Assembly: GCA_038025085.1 (NCBI GenBank)
Contig: CM076139.1
Coordinates: forward strand, 23,515,307-23,579,306
Direction: 5' to 3'
Source of the DNA: Tetragonia tetragonoides
Taxonomy: Eukaryota; Streptophyta; Magnoliopsida; Caryophyllales; Aizoaceae
DNA length: 64,000 nucleotides
Under the pieces are notes generated by a model. That model was not told the origin of the DNA and did no database searches. It saw only the letters and a program-made list of their open reading frames with translations. Both the position numbers and the translations under genes were made by a program. Positions 35,880-47,708 of this stretch are shown here, piece after piece. The number at the start of each line of letters is the position of its first letter. The stretch's first letter is position 1.

Positions 35880-37469
35880 TGTAGACACCAAAAATTGTGT
35901 CTATAATAAGTCCCCCTAAAAACCCAATGATGAAAGGATTGGATTTTGCTCAAATTTGGGTTGCGAGAATAATTGCTCTGATGATTAGCCCAATTCATTT
36001 GAATTAGCCAGTGGAAGTCTTTTGTACAGGGGATCCAAACCAGTTGGACTCAATTCAATTGGAGTCCAAAACTGAGAGATAGGCCTCTTTGAACCTAAGG
36101 GCCCGAAAGGGAACCCAAACCCATGAGTCAACCCTTGGTCAAACAAGGGAGCTCAGTCAATCCCGCGTGGACCCCCTCAGAAGAGCCTCCCCCGCACGAA
36201 AATCATGCCAGGCGCCTATGCAGACACACCGCATCAGGTCCAAGCGACCACGCTTGGGCTCAAGCGGTGGCCTCTAGGACAAGCGGCTGTGCCGCTAGGC
36301 CAAGCGGTTTGACCGCCTGCCTTGCGGCTAAGCCGCTTGGCCTGCCGGTTTGGCCGCTCGGCCTAGCGGTTTGGCCGTCTGGACCCTTTCTCGCAGACGG
36401 CAAAATTCGAGGCCTATTCGATTTCCATGCCAAACCCTGGCAGCTCCCCCTCTTCTATATAAGCAAACCTTAGGGTTCAGTTGAAGGGGTTGGAGATTTT
36501 CCTCTCAAGGTTGGAGATTTTCCTCTCAAGGTTGGATATTCTCTCTAAGAGGTTGGAGATTCTCTCTCATATTATAAACCCTAAATTCTGATTCTACTCA
36601 TTCTTTAGGATTAGCCCTAGCACCACAAAAATAAACCTTCATACTTCATAAAGAGCATTAATTCAAGCAATACAACCCAATAAGTTCATTGTGAACATCC
36701 AGGTAACCCAACCTGAGGGTTTTCAATAAATTTTATATTGCTTGTTATTACTAACGAATTTGGTTTATGTAATATGTACATGCATGGCGCGTTTTGGGCA
36801 ATAGGGCTTGTATTAAGCCTAATGAATGGATGAATGAATGCATATTTATTATTTATTGCTTTATATGGAATTATGCTTTGTTTGTGAATTGGTGGATGAA
36901 TTACCTTGTTTGTCTTCTAACTCGCAGGTTTTTAGCATATTTATCATTTTCTAGCAATAAAAAGCATGTAACTTGATAAATTGTTAAAAGTGGTCACATT
37001 AATAATGCTTGTTCAAACCCATTAGTTAAAACTAGGAATTTGGACAAACTGAACCCTATTTGGAACCGTAGCATTAATAATTATATTGAATCGATTAGTA
37101 AAGGCCGTTGTTGTTAACGGGCGAGTTGGGTGCCTAACACCTTCCTAGCTCGTACCTATGCCCCCGAACTCATTAATGAAGTCAATTTCCCCAATAGGAA
37201 TTAGGGTGCACAGGAGTTCAGTTGACGTCTTTCTAGACTATCGACTTGATCTCCAAGGTTTCCAGATTACCTCAAAATTTGGTGGCAACTTCCGATAATC
37301 TTAGTCATGTCCTTGGTACAAAAATCTCCATGTGCATATACACTAAAAGATTCACGAAATTCGATCACCCAACGCGCTCTCCCAGACTGTCCGGAAAACC
37401 CGACCCCCCGAAAGGAGGGCCGAAGGTGAGGCACGCGGAAAAGAGGGGAGAAAAATACGGCAGCCTACA
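35880..37469 (+). repeat. 3' LTR of the gag-pro element
   Basis: 1590 bp, same termini as the 5' LTR, TATATAAG at about 36456-36463, fewer GC-rich minisatellite units. Followed by ACTAT. Confidence 0.9.
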
Positions 37470-37927
37470 ACTATAATGTTATTAGACATAATATATATGG
37501 TTTTAATCTACTTGAAAACTATATCATAAAGTTTTTACAAGTTATTTTGTTTTTACTAATGTATACGAAGTATCAAACCGCTACCTATGTAACAATTAGT
37601 TAAGATCGTTCGACAAGGATTAGAAAAACCCTTATTAAAGAGAAATCAGAAACTACATATGTCAAAATTGGTTGATATGTAAGAAATTCTGATATGATTA
37701 AGCTTTTTGTCATTCACTTTTCTCATGCTGATATGTCTTGTTTTGAAAGCCTTAACCCATCGGGTCGACCCAGAGCGGGTTCGGGTTTGACCCAATAAAT
37801 GTCGGTTTTTCGGGTTCGGTAAGTATCGGGTTTCGGGTTGGAATTCTTTGTTCAAGACCCAAACTTTTCGGGTCGGTATGGGTCGGGTTCTCCGGTCGGG
37901 TCAAATTTTGCCAGCTCTAATAAAAAC

Positions 37928-38285
37928 CATTGGACTATATAAACCAATGAGACTTTAGTAAAACTACCAATGTGGGACAAAACACTTTACTCACAAAGAA
38001 GTGAGAGAGTTAAATCCCCAATTTGCAAATACCTTGAAATCTTGGCATTTCCAACATCGTTATGCAAGAAATGGACAACAGTGGTTGTAATCGTTGCCTT
38101 ATGTTATATAGAGCAACAATTTTTTTATCGTTGCAAACAAATCATGCAGCGCAAGAAAATTATCGCCTTAGAGAACCAAGGATAATGGTTGAAACATTGT
38201 TGGTATTTTATGTGTTGACTTTTCTCATTTTGTTGTATTGAATTTCCTGATAGTGCTCCCGTAGACAATCAAATTGGACAAGACT
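37928..38285 (+). other. Flank, then 5' remnant of LINE ORF1
   Basis: 37928-38200 shows GTTGCC words but no gene. From about 38232 the plus strand reads EFPDSAPVDNQIGQD, and the frame resumes at 53355 after the LTR insertion. The LINE therefore begins at or before here. Confidence 0.45.
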
Positions 38286-39422
38286 TATAATAACCCAAAA
38301 ATTTTAACTACCTTATTATTCTTAATGATCGTTTAGCTTAATAAATTGCGATGAAAATTCTTAATTAATTAAATTAGATTCAAAATTTCCTATAACTCGA
38401 AATTTTTATATTTTTGCTTAGATTATTTTTAATTAAGGTGATTAACACCTAAATTAGTGAAATGAAAAATGATTGATTTAATTGTTAATCATTAAATTGT
38501 TTATTTTAGGAAATAACGTGATTAATTAACTAATCATGTAATTAAGCTCCTAATTGCTCCTAGTTAGGTAAATACAAGGTGGTTATACTATTAGATGCAA
38601 AACTAGATACTATTTGATTGATTAAGACTTGACTTAATATTTTATGAGTATGCAAAATTAAATTGTGACAAGTGTAGCTTGAGGTGGCATAAAATCTGAT
38701 TTTTGAAAATTAATAAAAATCATGTCCATGGTATTTTTGCATGAAATAGCTTAGGTGTGTGGTTTTACCACATGGTGAGCTTGGTGAGAGAAATTCAGCT
38801 CACATGGTGGGCTAGATGAGCAATTTTTGCGCATGAAAAGCCCAAGAGAAGAGAGAAATTAAATGGGCTTGTGGTGGGTACATGTGTGGGCTTCAAGAGG
38901 AAGTTAAGCAAGCTAAGAAATCAGAAAATTTGGGCTATAAATTGGATAGTAGAACCGGGTAGGAAGAAGGAGAAAAGGAAGAGAAAGAGAAGAGAAAAAT
39001 AGGGAAGAAAAGAGAGAAAGAAAAATAAAGAAAAAAGTTTCCAAAAGAGAGAAAAACTATTGGGAGAAAATCTATCCAATGAGAAAATAACCCACCCTAC
39101 TCTAAATAATGACTAGGAGGTTACCCGTGCTACGCACTACGCGCGGGCTATTCTTTTATTACAATACTTTTAATATATTCAGATAATTAATTTTTTGTTT
39201 TTTTAATAATACAAATATAATTCTGAATGAAATTGGTGCTAAAATCAAAATGTTATACATGTCCCAAGTAATTGGTTTATCTTCAAAATTATTCGTCGCT
39301 GATCCGTCAAAATAAAAATATAATAATATATATTACTAATCACCTAACCTACCATTCTAATTCAAATATATAAGTTAGCAAACTGTCACTCTAAATGTGA
39401 CCGTGCTAATTGGAATTTGAAA

Positions 39423-40944
39423 GTTGAAAGTCTAACCTTCTTTCGAATGAAAATAAAAAACAATTGCGAGGACTGACCATCATCTTAAATTATTATTTTT
39501 TCATCAAGATCATGTGATACTTGTAATTACCAGCACCTAACAATGTAACACTTTTATCTATACCTAATTAGAACTATTTTTTTAATGCAAATAAGATTTA
39601 TTATAAACAACTAATAGTCAAATCTAGCATCCTCATTACTAAATTAGTTAACAATTGAAAACGTTAAAGTTGTATATTAATCCCATTATATATTACATTT
39701 AATAAGAAATATGAACAAACTATACCAATTAATATAGGATATTTATTTATCACAACTCACTACTCTACATAACAAAAAAAAAAAAAAAAAACCCCAATCA
39801 TGACGTCACACTTAACGTTACCAGCGATCTTACCCAAAACTCAATACGAAAAATAACGACTCCCAAATCAGATGACTGTTGTCACATTACATGCTCTTAT
39901 ACTCACTGATAAAATTAGGTTTTTCAAATATTATTAAGAAAACATAAATATTTTAATAGAGGTTTTTTTTTGGTTGATTAATATTACATTAAATAGAGAC
40001 TTTTATTATATTTGATAGTTGAAAGTCTAATTTTTTTTAGAATGAAAATAAGAAACATTGTGAGGACTGACTATCATCTTTAAAAAAAATTTATTATTAT
40101 TCTTTTTATCAAGATCATGTGATACTTGTAATTACCTGCACACAGCTATGCAACACTTTTATCTATACCTAATTAGAATTGGTTTTGAATGCAAATAGGA
40201 TTTATTATAAACAACTAATTGTGAAATTTACCATCCCCATTACTAAATTAGTTAACAATTGAAAACGTTAAAGTTGTACATTAACCCCATTATAGATTAC
40301 ATTTAATAAGAAATATGAACAAACTACACCAATTAATATAGGATATTTATTTATCAGAATTTACTACTCCACATAACAAAAATAAAATAATAACAATCAA
40401 TCATGACATCACACTTATCACGTTACCAGCGATCTTACCCAAAACTCAATACGAAAAATTGCGAGTCCAAAATCTGATGATTGTTGTCACATTACGTGCT
40501 CTTATACTCACTGATAAAATTAGGTTGTTCAAATATTAATAAGAAAACGTTAAAATATTTTAATAGAGGTTTTTTTTTGGTTGATTAATATTACATTAAA
40601 TAGAGACTTTTATTATGACATTTAATACGTTGATTTTAGTACGACCATAAAGAACATTTGACAATATTAAAAAACAAAAAAAAAAGTAAAAATAATTAGC
40701 CATTAAGAACGTGACACATGTCACATTACCAGAGCTCTTATCCAAAAATATATAAAAAGTAAAATATTTTAATAGAGATTTTTGTTTGGTTGATTAATAT
40801 TACATTAAATAGAGTTTTATTATGACACTTAATACGTTGAATTTAGTACCACCATAAAGACCATATGACAATATTAAAAAACAAAAAAAAAAAAAAAGTA
40901 GAAATGATTAGCCGCTAAGAATGTGACACATGTCACATTACCAG

Positions 40945-40948
<4 letters not shown>
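39423..40948. repeat. Tandem duplications inside the Helitron-like element
   Basis: A block of about 595 bp starting GTTGAAAGTCTAA occurs at 39423 and again at 40018. A shorter block of about 205 bp starting AAAATATTTTAATAGAG occurs at about 40552 and 40760. The copies differ by scattered changes and A/T-run lengths. Confidence 0.8.

Positions 40949-40949
<1 letters not shown>

Positions 40950-41029
<80 letters not shown>
40950..41029. repeat. (AT)n microsatellite, left border of the virus
   Basis: About 40 AT units immediately before viral sequence. A second AT repeat lies at the other viral border (47658-47708). Confidence 0.95.
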
Positions 41030-41030
<1 letters not shown>

Positions 41031-41169
41031 CTACTTAAACCAGGATCAAAACATAGTAATAAACATTATACGATAAACAATAAATAAACAATAAACAATA
41101 TAGAAGATAATAATAATAATAAATAAATAAAATAGAAGATAATATATGAATAACAAAGATTTGTATTAC

Positions 41170-42342
41170 TTACTTTGAAATAAGACTGTTAAAACAACCT
41201 TGAAGATGAGAGTCTAACATAATTTGCGTTGAGGATCCTTCAGATGATTTCTCAGATTTCTCATCGTCACTATCCCCTTTTTCTTGTAAATATTGAACAT
41301 ATTGTTTTGCTAGCTTGGGGGAGTCTTCAAGTATCTTGAATAATTTGATCTGATTTTTAGAAAGCGATCCTTGACTTGATTGTGACTGTGTTGGAGATTT
41401 GTTTTTGTCCTTTTGAATAGTAAAAGAAGATGATGAACCAAATACTGCTTTTTTCCCATTCTCGAGCCAGTTTCGAACATTGTCGATAGAGCAATATCTA
41501 ACATCGAATTGATCCCACCATTTTATCTTGAATTTGCGAACTAGTGATAATGGTAATGGACATTTGAAATATTGGTGATATTTGAAACTCCAGCAGAAAA
41601 TCCATGATACTTGTGTGGAAAAATATGTGTTTAACATACTCTTCCCCTTTTGTATTTGTTTTGTAATGTAACCATCCCTATTTTGCTGGTGGGGGAAGGA
41701 TCTCAGGAGTAGGACCAAAGTATTCCCACCAGTGGTAGAACCAAATAGGAAATGATAAGTCTTGATGATTGAAATTGAAAAACCATGAATGGTTGAATGG
41801 TCGGTAAAGAAAGGTCCTGTGCCATGCCATCTGGTAGTCATGGTAATTATAGGTTTTTGGAGTAAAATTAATTGAAAATTATTTTTCTTGGAATGGTTTC
41901 CCCATTCTCTAGCACTAATGACCTTTTGAATGATGCGTTTGGAATAAGAAACAAGGTTTGAGTTGGCCTGGTTCTTCTTGTGGGTGATTGTAGCGGACTT
42001 TGAGTCTACCAAAATTAACTCATAAAATTGTTGAGTTTTTCTGGTGTCATCAGTGCACCAATGTGTCATTGGGGAAAAAATCCTTTCTGCCAAGTGATTC
42101 ATTGACTCGACTGGATTTTGTGGTACTGATTTGAATGTGGTTAGAGTAATATGTTCTTGAATTTGTTTGGTGATGTAGGGGCTTGAATTTTGTGTTGGTG
42201 TTGTTATTAAGGTTGGTTTTGTATTGGAGATAGGTGTTTTGAGGGTTTGATGATAAGAAATTGGAGGAAATTCTTGTAATATAGAGTAATTGTTTAAGAA
42301 TTGATACTTGAATATTTGGATGTGGTGCTGTTGCCATTGCAT
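41170..42342 (-). CDS. Viral ORF2-like protein of unknown function
   Basis: A 390-codon open frame directly after the polymerase frame (its first Met overlaps the polymerase end region). The middle has an aromatic-rich segment (VSWIFCWSFKYHQYF, then IKWWDQFDV) and the C-terminus is Ser/Lys/Glu-rich and acidic. A shorter frame (42050-42427) begins with a Lys/Glu-rich start MSSRSKKKEVKKEKEV and overlaps it in another phase. The original start was therefore probably at 42418, with one frameshift near 42300. Many pararetroviruses carry such a second ORF; its function is unknown to me. Confidence 0.7.
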   Translation of the reverse strand: MQWQQHHIQIFKYQFLNNYSILQEFPPISYHQTLKTPISNTKPTLITTPTQNSSPYITKQIQEHITLTTFKSVPQNPVESMNHLAERIFSPMTHWCTDDTRKTQQFYELILVDSKSATITHKKNQANSNLVSYSKRIIQKVISAREWGNHSKKNNFQLILLQKPIITMTTRWHGTGPFFTDHSTIHGFSISIIKTYHFLFGSTTGGNTLVLLLRSFPHQQNRDGYITKQIQKGKSMLNTYFSTQVSWIFCWSFKYHQYFKCPLPLSLVRKFKIKWWDQFDVRYCSIDNVRNWLENGKKAVFGSSSSFTIQKDKNKSPTQSQSSQGSLSKNQIKLFKILEDSPKLAKQYVQYLQEKGDSDDEKSEKSSEGSSTQIMLDSHLQGCFNSLISK

Positions 42343-42344
42343 AG

Positions 42345-44640
42345 TCAGTAGGGGTTTGAATTTCGCTTTGAACTTCCTTCTCCTTTTTGACTTCTTTTTT
42401 CTTGCTTCTTGAACTCATCTTGATCACTGTGCTTGTTCAGCAAAAACTCTCTTGTGAGGAAATCTGGTAAGGAATTGTTCTTCCCTTGAATGTACTCAAT
42501 ATCGAAATCAAAAACAGAGAGTATAGCTTGCCATCTTGCAAATATTTGTTTTGAATCAAGATTTTGAACATCTTTTTGCAAAACTTCTTTTGCCGATTTA
42601 CAATCAATTCTTAAAAGAAATTTTTTGTTATAAAGATCATCTTGAAATTTTGAAATATTCAAAACAATAGATAAGATTTCCTTTTTAATCGTGGAATAGT
42701 TTTTCTGAGAACTATTCCACAACCCGGAATGAAATCTTACTAATTGTTCTTCTTTCTTCTTTTCATCTGATAATCGTTGTTTCAGAATACCCCCATATCC
42801 TATATCTGAAGCATCTGTTTCAACTATCATGAATGCATGAGGGTTTGGGAGTCCTAGACATGGTAAAGACTTGACTTTTTGCTTAATAATTTGAACCAAC
42901 TCTGTATGACTATTAGACCATGCAGACGGACTCTTTTGTAATCTTTGAAACAAAGATGCACACATATGTCTTAATTTTGGGAAGAAATCAGCAATATAAT
43001 TAAGACATCCTAGAAATCTTTGAAGCTGATTTTTATCTTTGATTTCATTAGGAAATTTATCTGCGAATTCAATTGCTCTTGCAATTGCTTTTATAGTTCC
43101 TTGATAAATATCATGTGCTAAAAATCTTACTTTTGTCTGGAATAATTTCATTTTTGATGCTGAAAGGACCAATCCATTCTTCTTGACAATTTGATAAAAA
43201 GTGTGTAAATGTTTGAAATGCTGATCAATAGAATTTGAGTAAATAAGAACATCATCAATATAGACGATAATGAAAGTAGTAAAAGAATTGAAAATATCAT
43301 TCATAATATGTTGAAATTCTGAAGGAGCATTTTTTAAACCAAATGGTATTACATTCCATTCATAATGTCCAAATGGAACTGTAAATGCTGTCTTATATCG
43401 GTCCTGTTCCGCAATTTGAATTTGCTAAAATCCTGATTTTAGGTCAAATTTTGAAAATATTTTTGCGTCATAAAGTCTGTTTAGTAAATTTCTTTTATTT
43501 GGAATAGGATATCTTATCCATTGAAGGACTTTGTTTAGAGGTTTGTAATTGATAACTAATCTTGGAACGCCTCGCTCTTTTTCTGCCTGTTTCATTACGT
43601 AGAAAGCAGCACAGCTCCAAGGGCATTTAGAATTTCTAATGAGGTTTTTTTCTAGAAGGGTTTGGATTTCTTGTTTACAGAATTCTAAGACTTCTTGGTT
43701 CATTTGAATAGGTCTAGCTTTGGTTGGAATATTTTTCTCTGTAAAATCCTTTTCATAAGGAAGAGTTACAACATGCCTCTTCCTATCCCAAAAAGCATTT
43801 GGAAGGTCTGAGCAAAGTTTATTTTTAAAGGTTTCTTCTAACATGGAGATTTTTCTTTTTAAGGAGGGATTTTGGAGCTGTTCATCTATTCTTTTAAAAG
43901 AAATTTCTTCTTTTAAAGAACAAATGAGAGACTTTTTATTTTGAATTAGATTAATTTGTTTATAGACAGTGTTGTTCTGTAGTTGGGAGATTTCTTTTTG
44001 TTTTATGGGAGAAAGAAATCTAAAGGTGATCACTCTTCCCATAATTTTGGTACTAATTCCTTCTTGGCTCACAAAGAAAGGATAAATTTGGGTGATGAAG
44101 GGAGTCCCAAGGATAATATCATTACTGATATCAGGAGTGAGTGTAAAGACATTTTTGAAACAATATCCGTCATTGCAGATAGTTGCTTTTGAGAGTTTAT
44201 ATTTGATATGAAGGGGGATGCCATTGGCGGCCATGAGTTGTTCTTTGGTTTTCTCATAGTACTTTGAAGGAATTAATCCTTCTTTTATGCAATTTTGATA
44301 TGCTCCACTATCAATTAGTGCAACAGTATCTATCCGGAAGTCTTGTACTATTAGGGTAACAATAACATACCACTTTTGAAAGGATATTTTGTTGATTATC
44401 CTGAGGAATTCCTCATTTAAAGGTTCAGCAGGGGATATAGATTGGATTAAGGCATTTTCTGGAGTTGGTTTGGGAGAATTCGAGGTCGAAGAGGCTTGAT
44501 GGCTATCAGTTATTTTTGAATCTAAGAGAGAAAATTTAGCATCAAGTTCAAGGTCTTTAGTTTTTAGAGAAAATATGTTTTCTTGAAGAATTTTTACTTG
44601 AAATTTTAGGGAATTTACCTCTGTTTGCAAGTCTCTGACT
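42345..44640 (-). pseudogene. Pararetroviral protease, reverse transcriptase and RNase H
   Basis: Protease motif VALIDSGAYQNCI near 44320, followed by IILGTPFITQ. Reverse transcriptase starts near 43730 (KARPIQMN), with RLVINYKPLN, KFDLKSGF and the catalytic YIDDVLIYS near 43240-43263. The thumb/RNase H part follows (FLGCLNYIADFFPKLRHM, then ETDASDIGYGGILKQ and a KEILSIV segment near 42670). The enzyme would copy pregenomic RNA into DNA. A TAG at 43425-43427 replaces the codon after KSGF, a position that is usually Trp in such enzymes, so the frame is split in two. The frame differs from that of the coat protein upstream because of one frameshift. Confidence 0.9.
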
Positions 44641-44749
44641 GTAATTTGGCGAAAGACATTTGGTGAGGGGTGTTTGTCAAAAACTTTTGAGATGCTGAAA
44701 GGTTCTGTAATTTGAGGAGGAGGTGGTTGATCTTTGTCAATAAGTTCTT

Positions 44750-47090
44750 TTAGTCTGAGGAGGTATTGAGCCTGGGTTTTAGGATCATCAATTCTCTGAA
44801 TAAGGTCAAAAATAAATTCTTCTCCTTATTCTGTGATAAGACATTAATCGTCTTGGTAGGACAGAGTAATGCAGATTCATCATCTGAATATTCACCTTCT
44901 GAGGATTCATTGTCGATTTGGTTGATGAATGCTTCACTTTCAGATGATTCTTCATCAGAAATAAGTAAGGCCATGAGTTTGGCTTGTAATTCTTGGTCTT
45001 GAGAAAAGATTTCATTAATCTTTTTCTTGAGGGAGCATCTGTTGGCTTTGTGGCCTATCTTGCCACATTTGAAACAAACAATGGTTGGTTTTTTGTGGGT
45101 TTGTTTTTTGGAGTTGTGTTTCTGCTTTGGGTGTTGGTATGGTTGAGAATTGTAAGAGGTTGGTCTTGTTTTGAAATATCTTCTGGTGCGTTTATCAGAA
45201 AACATCTTTTGTTTTCTTCTTTTAGCAGCAGATGGGGCTTGTATTTTCTCCACTCCGAAGGCTTCACAAAATGAACCAAGTTCTTTTCTTGATCTGGCTC
45301 TTTCTGATCCATACTTGGACTGAATCTTGAGTTCTGAGCATAAGGACAACCCTTCTTTTTTAATGAAGGCAAATAATTGTCCATATGAAATATTTTCGAA
45401 TGGAATTTCTTCCAATCCCGTTTCTGACTTTAATTTGACCAGAACTCTTTCTGCAAATAGTTTTGGAAGTCCAAAAATGAATCTTTCTTTCCAAAATGAA
45501 GCATTGCAGTCTGATCTTCTCAAGACGTTCATAAGGAAGACATCCTTATACCATCTGTAGTCACTGAGGGTTGGACATCTGAGATTTGTACATCTGAGAT
45601 TTGTTAAAATGACTTTTGAAGCAGTCATTTCTTCTTTTGGATTTCCAATGAAGTACATGGCTATAGTGACTACTAAGTAATCACAGGCATCACTGACGTC
45701 TGCTACGTTTCCCTGTTCGTCTTGTTGAGAAACTTTATGGTTCAGAATCTCTGTTTTTTCTTGGAGGGATAATCAATTGTCCCACCAATTTTTGAGTTGA
45801 CCAGTGAAACCTGAGATTAACAATGTTGCAACACTTTCTTCAGTCATCCGTGGTGCTACAGCTCTGTATGCTATTCTCGCCATTCCCATTTCTTGTAACG
45901 TATTAATAATCTCATATTCTGCTTTCCCATCTATGTTCCATTCATAGACACTTTGACCATCAAATGAGCGGCTTTGGAATTGAGATCTTTCTTCAAATTG
46001 AATATCTGGAGGTGTTGGTTTTGGATAGTAATTTTTTGTGGAGGTTTTCCATGATCTAATCTTGTTTATTTCTGGGTTGTAATCTATCTCTTGGACTTTT
46101 TGTGGGCTATCAGAATCAGAAGATGAAGACGATTCACTTTCTTCCTTGTTCTGGCATTCATCAAGGCACTTGATTTTTGAAGTACTTGGTTTGGATAGGT
46201 TGTTTAGGCTTTGAGAAATTTTATTCAATAAAGTGTTATTCGGAAGAATAGCTAATTTCTCAGCTTCTAGAGGTAGGCTTCTTGGCTGGAAATGTGGTAT
46301 TGAAATATCATTTGGAAATTTTGTATTTGAGGTTATTGGGTTTTGTCTTATAGAGTCAGTCTTTATGGAGATTTGATCTACTTGTCCGGCTATAGTGTGG
46401 AGTATCGGGTTTGAATAGTTGTTTTGTTGGTAGACCTTTCTGATATCTTCAAGACAAACATTTGACTTGTCGTCTCCTTCCCTTCCCTTTTTAAAGGGAG
46501 TCGCGGCAACTTCTCCATGAGATGTTGAAATAATTATGGAGGTTAAGGGAGGATGGATGGAAGTAGTTACTTGGTTGTCTGTGTGGTGCCATTTTTCGTA
46601 GAGGTTTGTCTATACTTGTATGCTGGGTAAAGAATAAGGGTTGTATATTCCATTTTTTGAAAAATATGTAATAAACCATGAGAAGAAAGGAATATTGACA
46701 CGCATTTTCAGAATGTCCTTAAACCATTCTGTCTTGATCTTGTCTTGACTGGTTTGGTCAAAAGAAAGAAACCAGTCTCTTTTTTTTTTTTTGTGAGAGG
46801 ATGATTTAAAATCTTCCTGGAGAAAGGAATGATCAATTTCAAAGCTTGTGTTTGATATTGCCATGATGTCACCTTTCATTTGTGTGGATGTAGGGGATGA
46901 TGGAGGAGAATAATTTTGTGTGTATTCTGGAAGTGGTGATTGAAACTTGACTTTAAAGGATGGGTTTATGGGATTTGAATAGGAACAATATGAGAAAGAT
47001 CTTCTGTAATTCTCGGAAGCATTTGATGTTGAGGGTCTTTCTCTAAATGAATTGAATCTAAGAAGAACCGTTCCATTTGATTTGTAATAA
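44750..47090 (-). pseudogene. Pararetroviral coat protein region and end of movement protein
   Basis: One phase holds from about 47090 to 44750, interrupted by TAG at 46607-46609 and TGA near 45770. The N-terminal part (47090-46950) has an FNSFRERP-type segment typical of the end of the movement protein. The capsid core is seen in YEWNIDGKAEYEIINTLQEM and SGFTGQLKNWW (near 45780-45960) and SDYRWYKDVFLMNVLRRSDC (near 45540). The basic region ends with a CCHC knuckle CFKCGKIGHKANRC (about 45037-45078), and an acidic tail follows. The capsid packages the viral DNA and the knuckle binds nucleic acid. Confidence 0.85.
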
Positions 47091-47654
47091 CTACTTAAAA
47101 AGAGGATATCGTTATATGCATTATGATTTAATTCAAGTAGCAGTTAAACCTCTGGTTCGAGAAGGTATTGATGCTCCTATTTATCTAGCTTTATGTGATA
47201 AACGTTTAAAGCGTTATAAAAATTCTTTACTTGCTATGATTCAAACAAATATTTGCAATGGCCCTATTTATTTCAACTGCACTCCTAATTTTTCTGTTGA
47301 TTTAACAGATCCTTTAATTAATGAATCTATGATTTTGGATATTTATTTAAAAGGTGATGAATTTCACAGTTTGTGCAAAAACTTTGCAATTATTTATCGG
47401 CTTTATTTTAGACTTATGTCTTCTCATTTAAATCCAAAATTCAAAATGGCTCCTTCACTTAAAGAAGAAACAGTGATGCTTCATGTTGAAGCAGAAAGGC
47501 CAACCGTATTTGTCCCTAAGAAACTCAAATGGGATGAAATCACTATTCCAGATGAATTTCAAATCACTCAACCACAACCTCCAAGAAACCTTGACAGAAG
47601 AGATGTTTCTCAGGGACAAAAACGGTTGGCCTTTCTGCTTCAACATGAAGCATC

Positions 47655-47656
<2 letters not shown>
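47077..47656 (+). pseudogene. Pararetroviral movement protein core, inverted relative to the rest
   Basis: The plus-strand frame from 47077 reads YRYMHYDLIQVAVKPL, GPIYFNCTPNFSVDL and NFAIIYRLYFRLMSSHLNP, the look of a 30K-type pararetroviral movement protein that would widen plasmodesmata. It lacks its N-terminal part. Near 47605 it runs into an inverted copy of its own 47473-47524, then into a TA repeat. The rest of the virus, including the end of this gene, is on the minus strand, so the junction near 47075-47095 is an inversion breakpoint. Confidence 0.8.
47473..47656. repeat. 52-bp inverted repeat at the viral border
   Basis: 47473-47524 and 47605-47656 are reverse complements with two mismatches, separated by 80 bp. 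The right arm abuts the TA repeat. The fold-back looks like a product of template switching or hairpin formation at integration. Confidence 0.9.

Positions 47657-47657
<1 letters not shown>

Positions 47658-47708
<51 letters not shown>
47658..47708. repeat. (TA)n microsatellite, right border of the virus
   Basis: About 25 TA units directly after the viral hairpin; it continues into TTAGATTACCC, where the Helitron-like element is taken to end. Confidence 0.95.

Larger units (their letters stand above)
28852..37469 (+). mobile_element. Tat/Ogre-like LTR retrotransposon lacking RT and integrase
   Basis: Two LTRs of about 1.59 kb (28852-30444 and 35880-37469), both TGTAGACACC to GCAGCCTACA, flanked by the 5-bp duplication ACTAT (28847-28851 and 37470-37474). 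The inside holds one gag-protease frame with stops and two tandem-repeat blocks, and no reverse transcriptase, RNase H or integrase. Gag/protease features resemble Tat/Ogre elements. It is inserted in the hAT element, so it is the younger of the two. Confidence 0.9.
28628..37919. mobile_element. Small hAT element split by an LTR retrotransposon
   Basis: The ends are TAGAGGTGGCAAA and, inverted, TAGAGCTGGCAAA, typical of hAT. The flanks ATAAAAAT (28620-28627) and ATAAAAAC (37920-37927) match at 7 of 8 bases. Inside both ends GGTCGGGT/GACCCGA words repeat (28640-28780 and 37755-37905). Only about 680 bp belong to it; the rest is the nested retrotransposon. No transposase, so it was mobilised in trans. 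Confidence 0.82.
41030..47657 (-). mobile_element. Endogenous pararetrovirus (Caulimoviridae), rearranged and disabled
   Basis: Reading the minus strand from 47090 down: end of the movement protein, coat protein, protease, reverse transcriptase, RNase H, then a separate ORF. The core of the movement protein lies on the plus strand at 47077-47656. A single MP-CP-PR-RT-RH frame followed by a second ORF resembles Florendovirus-like viruses; genus by inference only. Inactivating changes in the main frame are three nonsense codons (46607-46609, near 45770, 43425-43427), one frameshift (about 44800-44830) and the inversion. AT repeats lie on both sides, and no LTR or target duplication is present. 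This is expected for accidental integration of a virus that lacks an integrase. Confidence 0.9.

Noticed and set aside
41310..41504. Extra viral ORFs in other frames of 41-46 kb
   Set aside because: They overlap the main viral frames without codon or domain support.
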